Source: Ancistrus triradiatus
Taxonomy: Eukaryota; Chordata; Actinopteri; Siluriformes; Loricariidae
Direction of reading: 5' to 3'
NCBI GenBank assembly: GCA_025084515.1
Contig: JAJAGP010000101.1
Coordinates: 310,001 to 374,000 of the forward strand
DNA: 64,000 nucleotides
Shown here: positions 22,689 through 34,439 of the stretch, piece after piece
Layout of the letters: every line of letters begins with the position of its first letter
Numbering within the stretch: the stretch's first letter is position 1
Position numbers and translations under genes: made by a program
The notes under the pieces: model-generated
The model's input: only the letters and a program-made list of their open reading frames with translations
What the model was told of the DNA's origin: nothing
Database searches by the model: none

Positions 22689-23526
22689 AAAGACAGCTGT
22701 AGCAAAACAGGCCCAAATCATGATACTACCACTACAATGTTTCACAGATGGAATAAGGTTCTTAATCTGAAATGCAGTGTTTTCATACATAATGGTTCTC
22801 ATGTAAACCAACTGTTCTGTTTGGGTTTCATCTGTCTACAAGTTGTTTTTACAATAGCTTTCTGGCTTGTCCATATAATGCACACCATTGTTATTCAGCA
22901 TTCTCCTGACAGTGGACTTTAACATTAGATAATGTGAGAGAGGCCTTCCTTTGCTCAGATGTTACATTTCTGACTTCACAGACTATTGCACACTCTTGGA
23001 GTGACCTTTGTTGTTTGACCACTCCTGGGGAGAGTAACAGTGGTCTTGAATTTCCTTCTTTGGATTAGTGGAAGCCAAACTCTTTAGAGATGGGATTGTA
23101 CTCTTTTCCAGCCTGATGAGCATCAACAACTCCTTTTCTGAGTTTCTTAGAAATCTCCTTTGTTCAAACCATGATACACTTGCACAAATGTGTTGTGCAG
23201 GTCAGACTTTGATAGATCCCTGTTCTTTAAATACAACAGTTCACACACCCACAGCTGATTGTCTTCCCATTGATTGAAAACACTTGACTATAATTTCACC
23301 CTGAAATAAATTGCTAATTCTAGAGGTTCACATACTTTTGTCACTAACGGGTATGCAATATTTGATCATTTTGATCAGTAAATAAGTCTAAAAGTGTAAT
23401 TTTTTTCACTTTGTTTAATTTGGTTCTCTTTATCTACTTTGTGTGTAAATCTGACAATGTATTAGGTCATATTTATTCAGAAATATAGAACAATCTACAA
23501 GGGTCACAAACCTTTAAGTACCTCTG
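22689..23526 (-). mobile_element. Tc1 family I copy, right part
   Basis: Resumes the element left at 18525: AGCAAAACAGGCCCAAATCA through to the right arm and a worn end (CACAAACCTTTAAGTACCTC). About 190 bp of the element expected at the junction are missing, so the LINE insertion was accompanied by, or followed by, a deletion. No open transposase frame. Confidence 0.8.
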
Positions 23527-23668
23527 TAATTGTTTCCTTAATGTTTTCCTTGCACATACTGTAAAGAAAAGCACATTTTATATGTATTTTTGAAATGCCG
23601 TTAGCATACATTGCCCTTGTTGACCAAATAACTGATGCAAATGTTTGTGGGTGTATGTGTGTTCTTAG

Positions 23669-23825
23669 TCAAAAGACCATCATGCTTCAGTGTCAGTTGC
23701 AAGAGGTGAAGGAGAGGCAGCGTAGGGCGCAACTCCATAACCAGAAACTGTTGCAAGATTTCCATCGGGCACAGGAGACACTTAGTGATGTAGTAGCACT
23801 CATGGAGGCCATGAACTCCATACGG
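23669..23825 (+). CDS. kiz: kizuna-like gene, coiled-coil exon
   Basis: 157-nt exon with acceptor TTCTTAG before 23669 and donor GTCAGT after 23825. It encodes a helical segment ('QLQEVKERQRRAQLHNQKLL', then 'QDFHRAQETLSD'). Its pattern and spacing match the N-terminal coiled coil of vertebrate Kizuna: a basic/Ala stretch, then 'xNQxxLxxFxRxQ', then about 20 residues to an 'EYE' at the start of the next exon. Kizuna is a centrosomal PLK1 substrate that stabilises pericentriolar material and basal bodies. The exon boundary just before 'EYE' also fits my recollection of the human gene. Exons for the first about 50 residues were not found; they may be tiny or displaced by the 18-23 kb insertions. 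Confidence 0.6.
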
Positions 23826-24426
23826 GTCAGTAACAATGAGATTACTACTGCCATTCTTCTTCTTTATAGGCTGTAATCTGAACATGTATCATAGATAGAT
23901 CACATAGATCATGTCTATAGAAGTATTTAAATCCCTCCAGCTCAGACTCAGCATTTTAATAAAGCCTGGACTGACTGAGTAGCAGCAATATAGAAGAAAT
24001 GGAAATATTGTCATGTTAATTGATACATTAATATGATGAATATTATTGTTATACTCTAATAAGGGTGGACTCCATGGACACAGGTTTGAGTCCCTGCCCC
24101 ACTTCTGCTTGAATGAATTTTGTTTGCTCTCCTTGTGATTGTGTGGGTTTCCACATGGTACTTCAGTTTCCTACCATGTTCCAAAGACATGTTAGGTCAA
24201 ACGGTGTCTCTAAAGAGTCCCACTATGAGTTATTGTTTGTGCATGTCTCTTGCGATGGACCGGCGCCTCGTCCAAGAGTGGTTTCTGCCTTGTGTCCTCT
24301 GCTGCTGTTTAGCCCCCCCATGATAGTAGATTGCAATAAGCATGTATGGAAAGTGAGTGAGTGAACAGAACTCCACAAATTATCATTTGTCATGTCTCAT
24401 AAGATGTGTCATTCACTTTGGATCAG

Positions 24427-24510
24427 GTAGAGTATGAGCAGTCCCTGCAGGAGAAATTTTCAAAATGGCAGCAGACGGTCCATGACAAGAGAATGACAGA
24501 TCAGCACAAG
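24427..24510 (+). CDS. kiz: kizuna-like gene, second visible exon
   Basis: 84 nt, phase 0 at both ends, acceptor GGATCAG and donor GTACAT. Encodes 28 residues beginning 'VEYEQSLQEKFSKWQQTV', continuing the coiled coil. The following 4.2-kb intron is inflated by a Gypsy pol fragment and a full-length Tc1 copy. Confidence 0.6.
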
Positions 24511-24889
24511 GTACATGCAAGAGTCTAGAATGGATCAGTTTGTCTTTCAATTTTGATATACAGGTATGCTCCATTTAACAGCCGCATTTTGCTCTGTGAA
24601 ACAGGTCGTTGAGTGAAATGGACGTTGACATTACCATAGTCACATAGTCTTCTTATGCTACTGTAATGTCAATGTAAAGGACATTTTCAGAAAAAAACTG
24701 CATGCAAAAATACATAAATGTGCTTTATAAATGTGCAAAAGTTAGAAGTGGAAGCCTAAACTGTTATACACAGGCTAAACCTTTTGTAATTTATGTAAAT
24801 TCGCAATAATTAGAAAAATACATTCATATACTGTTTAATATCTCTGTGTGGGGGAAAGCTGTAACACTTAAAAGAATGGTATGATGGAC

Positions 24890-26480
24890 CCCATACTTTT
24901 GTTTGACAGAAGCCAAAAATGTGTTGGGTTTGGTAGATGCTTCGGATGTGGGGGTTGGGGCCGTTCTCTCCCAATGGTCCGCCCCGGCCCACAAACTTCG
25001 CCCCTGCGCTTATTTCTCCTGGCGTCTGACCCCCGGAATTACCCGGTCGGGGACAGGGAACTCCTGGCCATCAAGCTGGCTTTGGAGGAGTGGCGTCACT
25101 GGCTGGAAGTTGAGAAACATTTGTTGTTAGTGTGGACGGATCACAAGAACCTGGCATATATTCAGCAGGCCAAACGTCTCAATGCCCGTCAGGCCCGCTG
25201 GTCGCTGTTTTTTGCCATGTTCGATTTCCGGCCGGGCTTCAAGAACGCCAAGCCAGACGCCCTCTCCAGACAGTGGGATCCGCCTGAGACCTCCTCTATG
25301 CTCGATCCCATACTTCCCCCCCGTCCGGGTGATCGGGGCCCTGACCTGGGACGTGGACCAGGCCATCGCTAAAGCTCTGCGCCGGGAACCCGATCCGGGG
25401 AACGGTCCCCCGGGCCGGAGGTTTGTTCCCACCGCCGCCAGGAGGGCGGTCATGCGTTGGGGCCATGAGGCTCCCTTCACGGCGCACCCGGGGGGCACTC
25501 GGACCTACGAGTTCCTCAAGCGAACCTTCTGGTGGCCAGGCATGGAAGCGGACGTCAAAGATTTCGTTGCCGCTTGCGAGACCTGCGCCCGGAACAAGGT
25601 TTCCCCCGGCAGCGACCTTGCAGTCTTCTTCAGCCGCTTCCTGTCCCTTCCCGGCCGTGGTCCCACATCTCCCTTGATTTTGTTTCGGGTCTGCCCCCGT
25701 CCCGGGGCAACACCGTCATTCTGGTGGTCGTCGACCGATTCTCCAAAGCCTGTAAGTTTGTGGCATTGTCCAAACTGCCCACGGCACAAGAGACGGCTGA
25801 CCTCATCCTCCTCCATGTCGCCCGGGTTCACGGCCTGCCTTGCGACTTGGTGTCGGACCGGGGTCTGCAGTTCACTAGCCGGTTCTGGACGGCCTTTTGC
25901 CGCCTACTGGGGGCCACGGCCAGCTTATCCTCAGGGTTCCACCCGGAGTCCAATGGCCAGACGGAGCGCGTTAACCAGGATCTGGCCACCATGCTCCGAT
26001 GCCTCACTGCTAGGAATCCCTCCACCTGGTCCGAATTTGCCCACAATACCCTATGGCACTCGGCGGTAGATATGTCGCCCTTCGAGTGCCAATTCGGGTT
26101 CCCTCCTCCCCTCTTTCCTGATCAGGAAAGGGAGGCCGGTGTTCCTTCAGCCGCTCGCTTCGTCAGTCGCTGCAAGAGAGTCTGGGCGAACGCGCGGACT
26201 CTTCTGCGTCGGACGGCGGAGGGCATGCGACGCACGGCGGATCGCAAATGCCGGCCGGCTCCGTCGTTTCGCCCGGGTCAGCGGGTGTGGCTGTCCACCC
26301 GGCACCTGCGCCTCAAGGGGGCTGCGGGCAAGTTGGGGCCCCAAGTTTGTGGGCCCCTTCAAGGTGGTTCGGAGAATCAACCTGATTACCTAACTATCCA
26401 CGCCTCGGGCGCGTGTTTCTTTACATCCGCTCCTTTTGGAAACCTTCCTTGTAAGCCTAGTTCAGCATTTATCTCTTTAG
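24890..26480 (+). mobile_element. Ty3/Gypsy pol remnant (RNase H and integrase), frameshifted
   Basis: GC-rich block in an AT-rich intron. In order: RNase H around 24920-25270 with '[15 protein letters not shown]', 'GDRELLAIK' and '[11 protein letters not shown]'. Next the integrase zinc-binding HHCC region (about 25460-25600, 'HPGGTRTYEF' to 'CETCARNK'). Then the integrase core (25665-26010) with Asp in 'DFVSGLPPS', Asp in 'VSDRGLQFTS' and Glu in 'ESNGQTERVNQ', then the C-terminal domain. At least four frame changes (near 25030, 25310, 25600, 26340) show it is dead. I see neither reverse transcriptase nor LTRs. Confidence 0.93.
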
Positions 26481-26564
26481 TTTGAGTCCATTCTAATCAG
26501 CTCTTCTGTCTGCCCTTACGCCCATAGTAAGTTTCTCCCCCTGCTCCTCTTATGGCAAGATGGT

Positions 26565-26645
26565 GAAGTGGTAACTCACTCGCCATCCATACCCGTGACG
26601 CTTGGTTCGAATCCCGACCACGGCCCTTCCCACAAGCGTGGCATC
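26565..26645 (+). repeat. tRNA-like Pol III promoter block (SINE head)
   Basis: A-box-like TGGTGAAGTGG and B-box GGTTCGAATCCC about 50 bp apart, as in tRNA-derived SINEs. The flanking acceptor arms do not pair, so it is not called a tRNA gene. Confidence 0.4.
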
Positions 26646-26828
26646 TCACTTGCTGCCTTGGCCGCATCCTCTTTACTATATACCTGAGTATATGCATATA
26701 TATATATTGTTTTTGGGACTACATATTTATATATAGTAAATGTGTACTAGTTTATATTTTATAGAGAATGTACAGGTAGTGGGAAAACAAACAAAGGAGT
26801 ACTGCTTACAATAGGACAGACACACCTA

Positions 26829-28425
26829 AAGTGGTGCTTGAAAGTTTGCGAACCCTTTATAATTTTTTTTTTCTGCATAAATATGACCTAAAACGTCATC
26901 AGATTTCCACACAAGACCAAAAAGTAGATAAAGAGAACCTAGTTAAACAAATGAGACAAAAATATTATACTTGGTCATTTATTTATTGAGGAAAATGATC
27001 CAATATTAGATATTAGTGAGTGGCAAAATATGTGAACCTCTAGGATTAGCAGTTAATTTGAGTCTGGTGTTTTCAATCAAAGGAATGACAATCAGGTCTG
27101 AGTGGGCACACTGTTATATTTAAAGAACAGGGATCTATCAAAGTCTGCTCTTCACAACACATGTTTGTGGAAGTGTATCATGGTACGAACAAAGAGATTT
27201 CTGAGATTTTCTCCTCACAAAAAAAGTTGTTGATGCTCATCAGGCTGGAAAAGGTTACGAAACCATCTCTAAAGAGTTTGGCTTCCACCAATCCACAGTC
27301 AGACAGATTGTGTAGAAATGGAGAAAATTCAAGACCATTGTTACCCTCCCCAGGAGTGGTCGACCAACAAAGATCACTCCAAGAGCCAGGTGTGTAATAG
27401 TTAGCAAGGTCACAAGGACCCCAGGGTAACTTCAAAGCAACTGAAGGCCTCTCTCACGTTGGCTAATGTTAATGTTCATGAGTCCACCATCAGAAGAACA
27501 CTGAACAACAATGGTGTGCATGGCAGGGTTGCAAGGAGAAAGCCACTGCTCTCCATAAAGAACATTGCTGCTCGTCTGCAGTTTGCTAAGGATCACGTGC
27601 ACAAGCCAGAAGGCTATTGGAAGAATGTTTTGTGGACAGATGAGACCAAAATAGAACTTTTTGGTTTAAAAGAAAAGCATTATGTTTGGGGAAAGGAAAA
27701 CACTGCATTCCAGCATAAGAACCTTATCCCATCTGTGAAACATGGTGGTGGTAATATCATGGTTTGGGCCTGTTTTGCTGCATCTGGGCCAGGACGGCTT
27801 GCCACCATTGATGGAACAATGAATTCTGAATAATATCAGAGAATTCTAAAGGAAAATGTCAGGACATCTGTCCATGAACTGAATCTCAGGAGAAGGTGGG
27901 TCATGCAGCAAGACACCGACCCTAAGCACACAAGTCGTTCTACCAAAGAATGGTTAAAGAATAAATAAAGTAATGTTTAGGAATGGCCAAGTCAATGTCT
28001 TGACCTTAATCTAATCGAAATGTTGTGGAAGAACCTGAAGCAAGCAGTTAATGTGAGGAAACCCACCAACATCCCAGAGTTGAAGCTGTTCTGTATGGAG
28101 GAATGGGCTAAAATTCCTCCAAGCCGGTGTGCAGGACTGATCAACAGTTACAGGAAACGTTTAGTTGCAGTTATTGTTGCACAGGAGGGGTCATACCAGA
28201 TACTGAAAGCAAAATTTCACATACTTTTGCCACTCTCTAATATGTAATATTGGATCATGATCCTCAATAAATAAATGGCCAAGTATAATATTTTTGTGTT
28301 ATTTGTTTAACTAGGTTCTCTTTATCTACTTTTGGTCTTGTGTGAAAATCTGATGATGTTTTAGGTCATATTTATGCAGAAATATAGAAACTTTTAAAGG
28401 GTTCACAAACTTTCAAGCACCACTG
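26829..28425 (+). mobile_element. Full-length Tc1 family I copy with TA target duplication
   Basis: 1597 bp flanked by TA on both sides. Right end CTTTCAAGCACCACTG. The plus-strand transposase keeps the first Asp ('[10 protein letters not shown]'), the second Asp ('QQDTDPKHTS') and the third Glu ('LNLIEMLW'), but has a TAA after 'GTMNSE' (about 27830), another at about 27964 and frameshifts in the DNA-binding part (27161-27400). It is inserted in a kizuna-like intron in the sense orientation. Confidence 0.92.
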
Positions 28426-28732
28426 TACAAACACAATTTACAACTTGTTACAAATAAGTAGTGGAAAGTCATACACACAATCATGAGTAACTTGTACAAA
28501 AAAATCTATATAATACATCAGTCAAGTTAGAACAGTCTCTAGTTCAAACGTCAGCTTGGACTTGGGATGGCATCAAGGAGAAAGTCAATATCGGATCAGA
28601 TACCTATGTTCATTATAGGATTAGTCATCATTAATTCTGTTAATTTTGCTGTGTTATGACTACAAATATTTACACTCATACTATACTAGTCTGTAGTTTT
28701 ATATTATTATTTTCTTCTTTGTATTTGTCAAG

Positions 28733-29249
28733 AGGATGGAACAGACCCTAAACTCCCGAACACACACAAAGCAGGATGACCAAAATATGGATGGGACCAA
28801 AGAACCTCCTGCTGGAATAAACTCACCTTTTAATTTGCTGTCATCTCAGTCATATCCTCCAGTGCCTGAACTGCAAAACAGCAGTACATCAAATAAAAAC
28901 AAAAACTTAGAGAATATTTGCCAAGTATGGACTTCATCTGTGCATCCTCCCTACCAGTTATCTGGTCATCTGCTCCACAGTGCATACTCAGTAATTCGGC
29001 AGGAGTCTGCACCTTGCAATTGTATGTGGAAGTATCCAAATTCTAGTAGATTTAACCCTGGACGTCAGTACACCTCTGACGATGCTCCTTGGTTTGGCCT
29101 GTCTGTAGATGAAGATATGTGGTATTGTGAGGAAGCACAGGAGGGGACTGACAGGCAGGAAGAGGGAAAGTATCAAAGAGAAGAAGAATCCTCAAGCCCT
29201 CAGGTTAAAAATCTTCACATGCACGAGCAAAGGAGTAAAGTGTTGACAG
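28733..29249 (+). CDS. kiz: kizuna-like gene, large middle exon
   Basis: 517 nt; acceptor TTGTCAAG before AGG ATG, donor GTAAGA at 29250. Phase 0 in, one base out. Encodes about 172 residues, polar and mostly disordered, with aromatic spots ('WFGLSVDEDMWYCEE') and a Glu-rich end. An alternative acceptor two bases further would break the phase. No enzymatic domain. Confidence 0.6.
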
Positions 29250-29331
29250 GTAAGACAACATAACATATCCAATGACAACTCATTGCTCATTAATAAATGA
29301 GATGGCAGAACCAATGGCAGGAAATCTATAG

Positions 29332-29832
29332 TACTGTGAAAAAGTGCACCTGTGCACCATTAGATTAGATATCCCATTGTTTTAGCAATGGTATAATGAG
29401 CATATATAATTGTTTCTCAGTATCTTAATTACAATAAATGTAGGAAATTTGAATGCAGTAAAAACTGATAAAAGAGCTACTACAGGCTAAAGTGGCAGTA
29501 AGACCTCCATGTAAACTTGAGTAATAGCAGCATCTGGCAACTTAATCAGGCTGTCAAGCTGGCCCTTTTACAGTCAGAAGAATCTTGATCAGGAATTGTC
29601 TTTTTGGAAGGGTAGCAGCTAAGAAATCACTTTTTCGGAAAGGGAGCAGCATGAAAATGCTAACATATGCTAAAGCTGACAAAGATTGGAATGAATACGA
29701 GTGGAAAAGAGTATTGTGGAGTGACAAATCAAAGTCTGAAATCATTGGGTCCAATCGTCAACAATAAGTTATATGGTCACTATACCATTGTTAAAACAAA
29801 TCTAATGTTGGCCTAAGACTTTTTGCACAGTA
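29332..29832 (+). mobile_element. Tc1-like element, internally deleted (family VII)
   Basis: Ends TACTGTGAAAAAGTGCACC and CTTTTTGCACAGTA are inverses. Interior keeps 'KRVLWSDKSKSEI', the first catalytic block of a Tc1 transposase, on the plus strand. Non-functional. A related copy in the opposite orientation lies at 59840-60238. Confidence 0.65.
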
Positions 29833-29910
29833 CTGTATATGTTGTTTTTTTTTGCCCTCAGACTATTTTAGAGACTTATACATACCTTAATAATAATTAA
29901 ATGAAGATAT

Positions 29911-30022
29911 GCAGGGAGTTGGGGTGACAGTAGAGGACGTGGAGGACAGGGTGAGGTGGAAACGTTTAACTCGCTGTGGCGACCCCTGATAAAGGGAGAA
30001 GCCGAAAGAAGAAAAAGATACA
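29911..30022 (+). mobile_element. 5'-truncated LINE tail
   Basis: Reads 'GVTVEDVEDRVRWKRLTRCG' then 'DP' and a stop on the plus strand, then AAGGGAGAAGCCGAAAGAAG. This is the C-terminus and 3' tail of a non-LTR retrotransposon frame, truncated to about 110 bp. Confidence 0.65.
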
Positions 30023-30239
30023 TACCTTAATAAACAGGTTGAAAAGGCTCAAGCAGGCAAATTTTGGACCAACTAGAATATAAAGTGACCAATTTAAGTG
30101 ACCAACTGAATTCTGTCAAGTGACAAGGTCAAAGTACAGTAAAAGCAATGCGATTACGTTTTAATCAATCATTTAAAGCTTCCTGATAACTCATGTGTAT
30201 TGTTCCTTTCCATTATCTGTATATCATTTGACTATGTAG

Positions 30240-30987
30240 ACAGCAGTGGACGGATTCCCGGGACATCTGGAGTGAATGTGCAGAGAAGAAATGAGAGGCG
30301 AGAAACAAATAACATACATAATCCATCCGGAGGGAAAGAACCAATGTCAGATATGTCCTCCTCAATCTCAGACAAGTCTGTCAGTATCAGCATGAAGGAA
30401 AACAGCAATCAGAACTCATACAGGAGACAAACTTTCACAGAGCCGGAAGCAAAAGTGAGGACAGTAACTGCAGTAGATTCTCCAGAAGGACATGGTGAAC
30501 AGAAGAACAAGCAGATTGAGGAAACACTTACAAGCAATGTGTGGAGAGCTGAGACAGAAGGTGGAAATGCATATAAGAAGACCGAAGAGGCAGAAGAGAC
30601 TTACATAGAAGATCAGACAATTGGGGAGAATGAAGAGGTTATAGAAAAGGAAGAGGAGGAAAGCCTAGATGATAAAAAACATGACGGAGAAAAGACTAGG
30701 GAGTTGTACAGGGCGGAGAATAGAGGGGAAACTAAAGATGTGGAAGAAGAGGAAAAGGAACCTTTGAGCATTAACTCATCTACTGAAAAATCCCAGTGTG
30801 AGGAGCTGAACTCTTTGAGAGAGAGTGAACAAGAGGAAGGTAGTGAAGCAGAGGATGATGATGAAGAAAGAGGTGATAAGATCGAAGCACAAGAAAGGAG
30901 TTGCAAAGAAGTTGACAAAGGGTCTGACGAAGAACTGAACAAAAGTGAATGTTCTGCATCATGTTCAGAGAGAAACATCCATGACAG
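30240..30987 (+). CDS. kiz: kizuna-like gene, Glu-rich exon
   Basis: 748 nt; acceptor ATGTAG at 30239, donor GTAGAG at 30988. About 249 residues, strongly acidic and repetitive in Glu, Lys and Ser in the second half ('EKEEEESLDDKKHDGEKTRE'). Low complexity, so homology cannot be judged from it, but the splice phases match both neighbours. The antisense Ser-rich frame here is only its shadow. Confidence 0.6.
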
Positions 30988-31044
30988 GTAGAGTTCCTTT
31001 ACTAACACAGGCAAAACAGGAGTTCCTAATTAATTTAAATTAAT

Positions 31045-31265
31045 TGATTTTTAAATATGAAATAAACCTTTGGCAGTAATATTTGTTTGACCAAACCCAC
31101 ATGTGACAATTATTCCATCCCTGCTTTTTGTGTGTCCCTTTGTTTCTTCCAGTTTTCCGAGGGTCTTTATTACAAACTTTCCTTTATAGCTCACCCACAG
31201 GTTTTCAATGGGGTTGCATTGGTCATGTCCAAAGCCTGATTCTGCGGTCATTTAACCATTTTGTA
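31045..31265 (-). mobile_element. Tc1-like fragment
   Basis: Minus strand reads 'CNPIENLWVSYKGKFV', the third catalytic block of a Tc1 transposase. About 200 bp, no ends seen. Confidence 0.6.
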
Positions 31266-31426
31266 TGGTGGTGGAAGATTCAACCATGACCTAGTCATAG
31301 CTTAATTTTTCATTCAGTTTTAATTTAACCACAAAACTCAATTCTAGTCAAACTTCCATCTAGAGAACGCTAGAAAATCACGTTTGCAGTAAGATGAACG
31401 AAAAGGCTTGGGGCCTGGGGCCTCAT

Positions 31427-32302
31427 TTATAAACGGTGCGTACGCCAAAAAATGGGTCTGAACACGTAGGCAACATCGCAGGCAGAAACCGGGATTTATA
31501 AAGAAATACTTGGGGGGAGGGGGGGGGGAACGGAGTAAATCTGCGCAAGCTTTGACCCATGCTTACAGAAATAAGCACATTTCGGAGAGAGCAGGAATTG
31601 GCGACACTCAGTGGTAAAATTAAGAATTGCAGCTAAATTCCCAAAGCAAGAGAATCAGTTCCTACCAAATTTAAGCTCTATTATACCTAAGCATTCTTTT
31701 GTTTGATGTGTTTATTGATTTACTAGAGTATACACTTTCATTAGCCTGTTTTTAATTACTCCATACAACTGCATAAGGGCGTGTTTTTGTTTGTTTGTTT
31801 GATTTTTTTGTTTGGTTTCAATTGCTGTAATTGCATATTCATTTAATGTTTTTAACCCAGAATCTGAGAACGCAGCCTTCAATGAAGTCACCTGCGAATA
31901 TAAAACAGTGGCATTTAAATCTATCATTAATACAGTTTTGCATTTTTATTTCAAGTGTCTATTATTAAAATAAATAATTTTAGACATTTGTAATAAAGAC
32001 GCAAAATTCAGACTGTAGTCTGAGATTATTTACTAATTTCTCCATTGCCATAGACAAACTCTATTTAAGTATTCATGAGGTAATTTGCATGGGCCATAGA
32101 TGGATAATTGTGGGCGGTAAGGAGGTGGAACAAAAGACTCGTTCATCTACCCACATTTTGAAGAAGATTGTGATTTATAAAGAGGAAAAGGTGTACAGGT
32201 GTGTGTACGCAAGGTTTTATTGATCTCAATTTTTTTGTGCGTACGCCATTTCCTGGTTTTGTGCGTATGCACACTTGCACAAGAATTTCTGTTTATAGGC
32301 CA
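31427..32302. repeat. Inverted-repeat element with GTGCGTACGC ends
   Basis: Starts GGGCCTCATTTATAAACGG then TGCGTACGCC; closes with GTGCGTACGCC, GTGCGTATGCAC and TTTATAGGCC. The combination 'GCCTCATTTATAAA + TGCGTACGC' is a common fish non-autonomous DNA element signature (Harbinger-like or similar; the family is inference). It lies in a kizuna-like intron. Confidence 0.5.
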
Positions 32303-32696
32303 GCTATTGTCGCACATGTGGATTTGTTCAGGCAATTATTTCGTTTTGTTTTGTTTTGTTATGGTTTTTAAAGATTTTGTTTAATATATTCTAAATTACC
32401 AAATGTAAATCTCTGTTTCTATTCATTTCTTTTAACTGCAGTGGACTAAAGTTTTTTGTTGAAATCAAGTTTTGAAGTCTTTATAGTGAATCAAATCGAA
32501 TCATGAGCAGAGTGTATTGTTATGCCCCTATTTTTTCCTATCTTTACCGTAAGATCAAATACTTCTTGATCTGACCGGGTGTATGTATGCGTGATGGGGT
32601 TTAATAAGCACCACTCTACTCTAATGTGTGATGTATTACTTGATTGCTATGAAAGATGTTGTGTAACTAATTGAATATTGATATGTAATTTCATAG

Positions 32697-32909
32697 CCTT
32701 ATTGAATTATATAAAAATGACACTGAAACTGAAGAACTCAGTGGTCAGGAGGCAGAAGACGACAATGATGATGACGATGATGATGTCATGGTTGGAAAAG
32801 CATCCCCAAGGATGCGTAATCCTGTCGATAATGATGATATATATCAGGAAGATGAGGATGATGAAGTTGAAATACTGCTTGCAGCACAAAACAACTTACT
32901 GGAACACCA
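32697..32909 (+). CDS. kiz: kizuna-like gene, Asp-rich exon
   Basis: 213 nt; acceptor TTTCATAG, donor GTGGGT at 32910. The donor was chosen because only it keeps the frame with the next exon (CA|G). It encodes an acidic run with several consecutive Asp residues, then 'DEVEILLAAQNNLLEHQ'. Confidence 0.6.
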
Positions 32910-32992
32910 GTGGGTATTTTCCAAAGTAATTGTATTGATTTAAGTAAGAACACTTTTTTTCAACTATACTGTATTTTTGTCAATCCTCACAG

Positions 32993-33027
32993 GGTTGATG
33001 AAGCAGATGAAGCAGTCAGTTCAAAAG
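32993..33027 (+). CDS. kiz: kizuna-like gene, 35-nt microexon
   Basis: Acceptor CCTCACAG, donor GTAAGA. Encodes 'VDEADEAVSSK' with split codons on both sides that fit the flanking exons (1 base in, 1 base out). Confidence 0.6.
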
Positions 33028-33072
33028 GTAAGAAGGACAGATTTTCATGATTTGGTTTAAATTAAATGCATA

Positions 33073-33452
33073 CACTACATAACTAAAAGTTTGTGGACAC
33101 ACAGAAATTACATCCAGAAACCTGGGCATTAGAACAGAGATTGTCTTCCTTTGCTGATCCAGCAACCGTCAGACTTTTCAACTAGATTTTGAAACATGCC
33201 TGTGAGACCTTTGTGCAGAAAGTCAATGAAATGACTTACTGGGGAAGTGAAAACATATATGAAAGTGTCATATTGATTCTAATTGTTCATTATAACTTTT
33301 CCACTTCCACTGTATGTCTGTGGAGATTCCATGGCTGTATGCTTCATATTATGAACCTGCTAGCAGTAAATGTGGCTGAAATAACAAAAAGAATAATAAT
33401 AACTAAAATAATTATTGAGATCAATAAGGGGTGTCTACAAAGCCTTGTAGTG
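33073..33452. mobile_element. Small TA-flanked inverted-repeat element
   Basis: TA + CACTACATAACTAAAAGTTT at the left and CAAAGCCTTGTAGTG + TA at the right. Resembles the fish Tc1-derived MITEs that start 'CACTATATGGCCAAAAGTAT'. No coding frame. Confidence 0.55.
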
Positions 33453-33649
33453 TAGGGTGATCAGGTTTTATTAGTTCTGATATACAATGCCTTGGAAAGA
33501 GGATTAACAGAAAGTTCAGAGAATCTGTGAAGGTGCAGAAAACTGATGGGCAGAGTTGTATGACTTTTTATTCAGAATGGTATTGGCTAAAATTATAAAT
33601 AAAACACATTGTATTTTATATGATGTTTCTGATTATTAATACTTTTGTG

Positions 33650-33683
33650 CTGCTGCTACTACTACTACTACTACTACTACTAC

Positions 33684-33720
<37 letters not shown>
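33650..33720. repeat. CTG/CTA/AAT trinucleotide microsatellite
   Basis: GCTGCTGCTACTACTACT passing into AATAATAAT, about 70 bp. A second AT-rich ATT array lies at 34321-34440. Frames through these are artefacts. Confidence 0.9.
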
Positions 33721-33722
<2 letters not shown>

Positions 33723-34406
33723 TAACATTGATATTTTTTCACATTTTAAACCCCGCTTGTCATGGTCAGAGTTTTGGGAGCTCTGACAGCTATCCCAGAA
33801 AACAAAGGGTGCAGAAGTAAGTGTGTCCTGGATGGGGCACCAGACCTTTGCAGGCCTTGTGGGAGACACTGTTACAGCACTTGTGGATGATTCCCCCAAA
33901 CTAGCCCTTCTCCCTCTGACACAGCCTGTGTGTGCCTGTATGTGATTCCTGACCTCGTTGGTAGGCACAACTATGACTTGATCCTTGGTCACCCTCGGGG
34001 CGTTCTAGACTACTTGTTGTACCAGGGCGTACACAGAATTTAGAGATGCTCTGCTGTACCTCTCTGCTTTCCCATCAGTCATAGTGGCACAACTGAGCAT
34101 AAAAACTAAGCTTGTTAAACACTAAATGGATTAAGTCATTTAACACTAAAATGGGCATTACTCTGCTATGGATGAGAAATGAAGGGCAAATTAACACTTA
34201 AGATTTTTTATTCATTTCATTATTTTTGTTTGTGCTAGCATAACGGATGCCTTTAGTTAATGAATGCCTTTGCTTTATTGGTGTAATATATACTTTTGGT
34301 AGATTGAAATTAGGTAGATAATAGTAATAATAATAATTATTATTATAATTATTATTATAAATATTATTATTATGTTTATTGTTATAGCTATATATTATTA
34401 TAGCTA

Positions 34407-34439
<33 letters not shown>

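Noticed and set aside
25127..25498. Antisense frames in the Gypsy fragment
   Set aside because: High GC removes stop codons on both strands; the sense frames carry the recognisable RNase H and integrase motifs.
26565..26645. tRNA gene
   Set aside because: A- and B-box-like motifs are present, but the acceptor and D arms cannot pair; best read as a SINE head.
30613..31014. Ser-rich minus-strand frame of 133 codons
   Set aside because: It is the antisense of the Glu/Lys-rich kizuna-like exon; GAA/GAG codons read as Ser/Leu in reverse.
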